Source of the DNA: Lachnospiraceae bacterium
GTDB lineage: Bacteria; Bacillota; Clostridia; Lachnospirales; Lachnospiraceae
Length of the DNA stretch: 64,000 nucleotides
Direction of reading: 5' to 3'
NCBI GenBank assembly: GCA_910575035.1
Contig: CAJTDL010000020.1
Span: 1 to 64,000, forward strand
Shown here piece by piece: positions 60,849 to 64,000 of this stretch; within the stretch, counting starts at the first letter, position 1, and every line of letters begins with the position of its first letter. A model generated the notes under the pieces. That model saw nothing but the letters and a program-made list of their open reading frames with translations. It was not told where the DNA came from and ran no database searches. The translations under genes and the position numbers were made by a program.

Positions 60849-62060
60849 ATGGAAAAAATCAAAATGACAACCCCTTTGGTAGAAATGGACGGAGATGAAA
60901 TGACGCGCATCCTTTGGAAGATGATTAAGGATGAGCTGCTCCTGCCTTTTGTGGATTTAAAAACAGAATACTATGACCTTGGCTTAGAGCACCGCAATGA
61001 AACAGATGACCAGGTGACCTTTGATTCCGCGGAAGCTACGAAAAAATATGGCGTTGCTGTAAAATGCGCCACCATAACCCCGAATGCTGCCCGTATGACA
61101 GAGTACAGCCTGAAGCAGATGTGGAAAAGCCCGAATGGCACCATCCGCGCAATCCTGGACGGCACAGTTTTCCGTACACCTATTACAGTAAAGGGCATTG
61201 AGCCTTGTGTAAAGAACTGGAAGAAGCCGATTACCATTGCCCGCCACGCCTATGGGGATGTGTACAAGGCAAGCGAGATGAAGATCCCAGGCCCAGGCAA
61301 GTGCGAGCTGGTATATACAGCAGAAGATGGCACAGAGGCCAGGGAACTGATCCATGACTTTACAGGCGCAGGCATTATTCAGGGGCAGCACAACCTGAAT
61401 GGTTCTATAGAGAGCTTTGCAAGAAGCTGCTTTAACTATGCCCTGGATACCAAACAGGATCTGTGGTTTGCCACAAAGGACACTATTTCCAAAAAATATG
61501 ACCATACCTTTAAGGATATTTTCCAGGATATTTACGACAAGGAATACGATGGGAAGTTCAAGGAAGCCGGGATTGAGTATTTCTATACTTTGATTGATGA
61601 TGCGGTTGCACGGATTATGAAGGCGGAAGGCGGCTTTATCTGGGCCTGCAAGAATTATGACGGGGATGTGATGAGCGATATGGTAAGTTCAGCCTTTGGC
61701 TCTTTGGCTATGATGACTTCTGTTTTGGTGTCCCCGGAAGGGTATTATGAGTATGAGGCAGCCCATGGGACGGTGCAGCGCCATTATTACAAGCACCTGA
61801 AGGGAGAGGAAACATCCACAAACTCTGTGGCTACGATCTTTGCATGGACAGGGGCATTGCGTAAGCGCGGGGAATTGGATCAGCTTCCGGAATTAAGTGA
61901 ATTTGCGGACAAGCTGGAAAGCGCTTGCCTGTCCACCATTGAATCTGGGAAAATGACAAAAGACTTGGCTTTGATTACCACCCTGGAGAATCCTACCGTT
62001 TTAAACAGTGAAGAGTTTATCAAGGCTATCCGGGAGGTATTGGAAGCCGCTTATGCATAA
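60849..62060 (+). CDS. icd: NADP-dependent isocitrate dehydrogenase, eukaryotic-type
   Basis: 403 residues after AGGAGGAC. The N-terminus [20 protein letters not shown] and [20 protein letters not shown] are those of the homodimeric subfamily II shared with eukaryotic cytosolic IDH, not the E. coli type. Substrate-binding and catalytic features include [19 protein letters not shown] and [38 protein letters not shown] is the NADP-binding stretch. It converts isocitrate to 2-oxoglutarate and supplies NADPH and glutamate precursors. Monocistronic with its own promoter. Confidence 0.95.
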   Translation: MEKIKMTTPLVEMDGDEMTRILWKMIKDELLLPFVDLKTEYYDLGLEHRNETDDQVTFDSAEATKKYGVAVKCATITPNAARMTEYSLKQMWKSPNGTIRAILDGTVFRTPITVKGIEPCVKNWKKPITIARHAYGDVYKASEMKIPGPGKCELVYTAEDGTEARELIHDFTGAGIIQGQHNLNGSIESFARSCFNYALDTKQDLWFATKDTISKKYDHTFKDIFQDIYDKEYDGKFKEAGIEYFYTLIDDAVARIMKAEGGFIWACKNYDGDVMSDMVSSAFGSLAMMTSVLVSPEGYYEYEAAHGTVQRHYYKHLKGEETSTNSVATIFAWTGALRKRGELDQLPELSEFADKLESACLSTIESGKMTKDLALITTLENPTVLNSEEFIKAIREVLEAAYA

Positions 62061-62196
62061 ATAAAGATCGGGCTTTCGTATCAGGATGCTGCCAGGGCAG
62101 GCACAGTGTTTGCAGGTTTGTAACTATGAAGGCGACAGAATAGTTACATAAGATTTAAAAAATATAGCCCCAAGGCGAAAGCAAGGAGTGAAAAAG

Positions 62197-64000
62197 ATGG
62201 TTTTAGCGTGCCAGAATATAGGGAAAGCCTTTGGCACAGATGAAATAATAAAAGATGCGTCTTTTCATATAGAGGAAAATGAGAAGGCGGCAATTGTAGG
62301 CATTAACGGAGCAGGGAAGACAACCCTGCTTCGGATTATTATGGGAGATCTGGAGGCAGACCAGGGGGAAGTAGTCTTAGCAAAGAACAAGACAATTGGC
62401 TATTTGCCACAGAACCCGGACATATCTGGCAATCGGAGCATTTATGAGGAGGTACTCTCTGCGCGGGGAGAAGTGATTTCCATGCAGGAGCAGCTGGTTT
62501 CCATGGAGGAGTCCATGAGCCATTGCCAGGGGGAAGATCTGGAGCAGCTGATGGAAAAGTACAGCCGTCTGAGCCATGCCTTTGAGCAGGAAGGGGGAGC
62601 TTCTTACAAAAGTGAAATAATAGGCGTTATCAAAGGGCTTGGATTTGCCGAAGAAGAATTTACAAAGCGCATGCAGGAGCTGTCGGGGGGGCAGAGGACC
62701 CGGGTATGCCTGGGCAGGCTGCTAGTGACAAAGCCGGATGTGATCCTGTTGGATGAGCCTACCAATCATTTGGATATTGGGTCAATTACCTGGCTGGAGA
62801 CTTTCCTGTTGAATTATAAGGGAGCCGTGGTCATTGTGTCCCATGACCGATATTTTCTGGATCGGGTGGTGCGTAAGGTGGTGGAGCTGGATCGGTGTAA
62901 GGTGTCTTCTTATCTGGGCAATTACAGCGATTATGCCAAAAAGAGGGCACAGGTGCGGGAAGCGCAGCTGAAGCAGTACTATAACCAGCAGCGGGAGATC
63001 AGGCATCAGGAAGAGGTGATTGCCAAGCTGAAATCCTTTAATCGGGAGAAATCCATTAGGCGGGCGGAGAGCCGGGAGAAGATGCTGGGTAAGATGGAAC
63101 GCCTGGAAAAGCCCATAGAGGAAAATACGGATATCCATCTGCATTTGGAGCCTCGGGTAGTCAGCGGGAATGATGTGCTCCAGGTGGAGCATCTGGCAAA
63201 GGCCTACCCAGGGCAAAGGCTGTTTTCAGATCTTTCCTTTGAAGTAAAGCGCGGGGAGCATGTGGCGCTGATTGGCGACAATGGGACAGGCAAGACTACC
63301 ATACTGAAGATCATCAATGGGATGCTAAAGGCAGATGGCGGCTTTATCCGGCTGGGGGCGAATGTGCATATTGGCTACTATGACCAGGAGCATCAGGTGC
63401 TCCATCCAGAAAAGACATTGATGGAGGAGATTTCTGACGATTACCCGGAACTGACCCATACGGAGATCCGAAATGTGCTGGCGGCCTTTCTCTTTACCGG
63501 GGATGATGTGTTTAAGCGCATTTCTGACCTGAGCGGCGGAGAGAGGGGGCGGGTGTCTTTGGCAAAATTGATGCTGTCAGAGGCGAATTTCCTGATTTTG
63601 GATGAGCCTACCAACCACTTGGATATTACCTCCAAGGAAATTTTGGAGCAGGCTTTGAATCATTATGAAGGGACAGTGCTATTTGTGTCCCATGACCGTT
63701 ACTTTATCAATAAGGCGGCCACCCGCATTTTGGATCTGACAGGACAGGCGTTGGTGAATTATCTGGGAAATTATGATTATTACCTGGAAAAATGCAAGGA
63801 ATTGACAGCGGCCTATGCCCCAAAAGCGCAGGGGCAGGGCAAAGAGGGGAAGGAGAGCAGCAATAAGGCGGATTGGAAACAGAAAAAGGAAGAACAGGCA
63901 AGGCAGAGGAAGCTGGAGAATGACAGGGCACGGACTGAGGCGTCCATAGAAGCCGCAGAGCAGAGGATAGATGAAATTGAGAGCCTGTTCCAGGACAGCG
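62197..64000 (+). CDS. ABC-F family ATPase (Uup/YdiF-like), 3' end outside window
   Basis: The frame starts at ATG 62197 after AAGGAG and is still open at the window end (601 codons seen). Two ABC cassettes are joined by a linker. The first has Walker A GINGAGKTT, signature LSGGQRTRV and DEPTNHLDIGS. The second has GDNGTGKTT, LSGGERGRV and DEPTNHLDITS. Between them is the basic P-site tRNA-interaction linker (about residues 250-320, RRAESREKMLGKME). A C-terminal charged coiled coil has begun. There are no membrane segments, so it acts on ribosomes rather than in transport; housekeeping YdiF/Uup is more likely than a drug-resistance type. Confidence 0.92.
   Translation, partial: MVLACQNIGKAFGTDEIIKDASFHIEENEKAAIVGINGAGKTTLLRIIMGDLEADQGEVVLAKNKTIGYLPQNPDISGNRSIYEEVLSARGEVISMQEQLVSMEESMSHCQGEDLEQLMEKYSRLSHAFEQEGGASYKSEIIGVIKGLGFAEEEFTKRMQELSGGQRTRVCLGRLLVTKPDVILLDEPTNHLDIGSITWLETFLLNYKGAVVIVSHDRYFLDRVVRKVVELDRCKVSSYLGNYSDYAKKRAQVREAQLKQYYNQQREIRHQEEVIAKLKSFNREKSIRRAESREKMLGKMERLEKPIEENTDIHLHLEPRVVSGNDVLQVEHLAKAYPGQRLFSDLSFEVKRGEHVALIGDNGTGKTTILKIINGMLKADGGFIRLGANVHIGYYDQEHQVLHPEKTLMEEISDDYPELTHTEIRNVLAAFLFTGDDVFKRISDLSGGERGRVSLAKLMLSEANFLILDEPTNHLDITSKEILEQALNHYEGTVLFVSHDRYFINKAATRILDLTGQALVNYLGNYDYYLEKCKELTAAYAPKAQGQGKEGKESSNKADWKQKKEEQARQRKLENDRARTEASIEAAEQRIDEIESLFQDS

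Noticed and set aside
1-64000. CRISPR array, tRNA or rRNA genes
   Set aside because: No regularly spaced direct repeats with unique spacers, and no tRNA T-loop or rRNA signature was recognised by eye; a dedicated scan could still find a missed tRNA.

Overview
The window looks like a chromosomal segment of a Gram-positive, spore-forming gut anaerobe of the Clostridia, most probably family Lachnospiraceae. The grounds are strong AAGGAGG-type ribosome binding sites, a GerW/YtfJ sporulation protein, the L28 / Asp23 / FakA / RecG gene order, many ECF sigma/anti-sigma pairs, a eukaryotic-type isocitrate dehydrogenase and a lysine-rich surface glycosidase. No rRNA, tRNA or CRISPR array was recognised. 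The genus is not resolved.

Layout. 1-122 is the end of an IS copy whose body lies outside the window. 123-5700 is a decaying integrative element: two small HTH proteins (one frameshifted), a CHC2 primase, a D5-type helicase with a frameshift and an amber codon, and a large serine recombinase that lost most of its catalytic domain. 5700-6340 holds a 239-bp nested palindrome and dispersed repeats. 6340-32800 is mostly core chromosome: NlpC/P60 endopeptidase, ferritin-like protein, rpsO, pnp, ruvB, zapA, a U32 protein, a SEDS/PBP pair, Nudix, DUF2953-GerW, rpmB, Asp23-FakA, recG, an ECF sigma operon and rqcH. 32900-36400 has a second ECF sigma operon, an MFS transporter and small genes. 36628-41757 encodes a 1709-residue secreted GH127/GH146-type glycosidase. 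42000-47560 has a broken MATE gene, then metF, a MetH-activation protein and a methionine synthase lacking its own activation domain. 48025-49783 is a complete IS1182-like element. 49800-64000 has a DUF4474/phosphoesterase pair, a sigma-like protein, ion transporters, a TPR-type regulator next to a tiny secreted-peptide gene, a GntR/ABC operon, icd and a truncated ABC-F gene.

How genes work together. The SEDS glycosyltransferase and the class B PBP overlap by 4 bases and should act as one peptidoglycan synthase. The MetF, activation-domain and MetH genes rebuild the methyl-transfer branch of methionine synthesis, with reactivation supplied as a separate protein. Two ECF modules (29.7 and 34.5 kb) carry membrane-anchored partner proteins in overlapping operons. 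The GntR (YtrA-type) regulator probably controls the ABC exporter behind it.

The best candidate for an undescribed system is the convergent pair at 56738-57959: an XRE-HTH/TPR regulator of the RRNPP type and a 47-residue signal-peptide-bearing micro-gene whose promoter has a good -10 but no -35. This looks like a peptide quorum-sensing cassette. Other points of interest are a modular family of intergenic repeats at five loci, two inverted IS copies bracketing 48 kb, and several micro-ORFs with strong ribosome binding sites.
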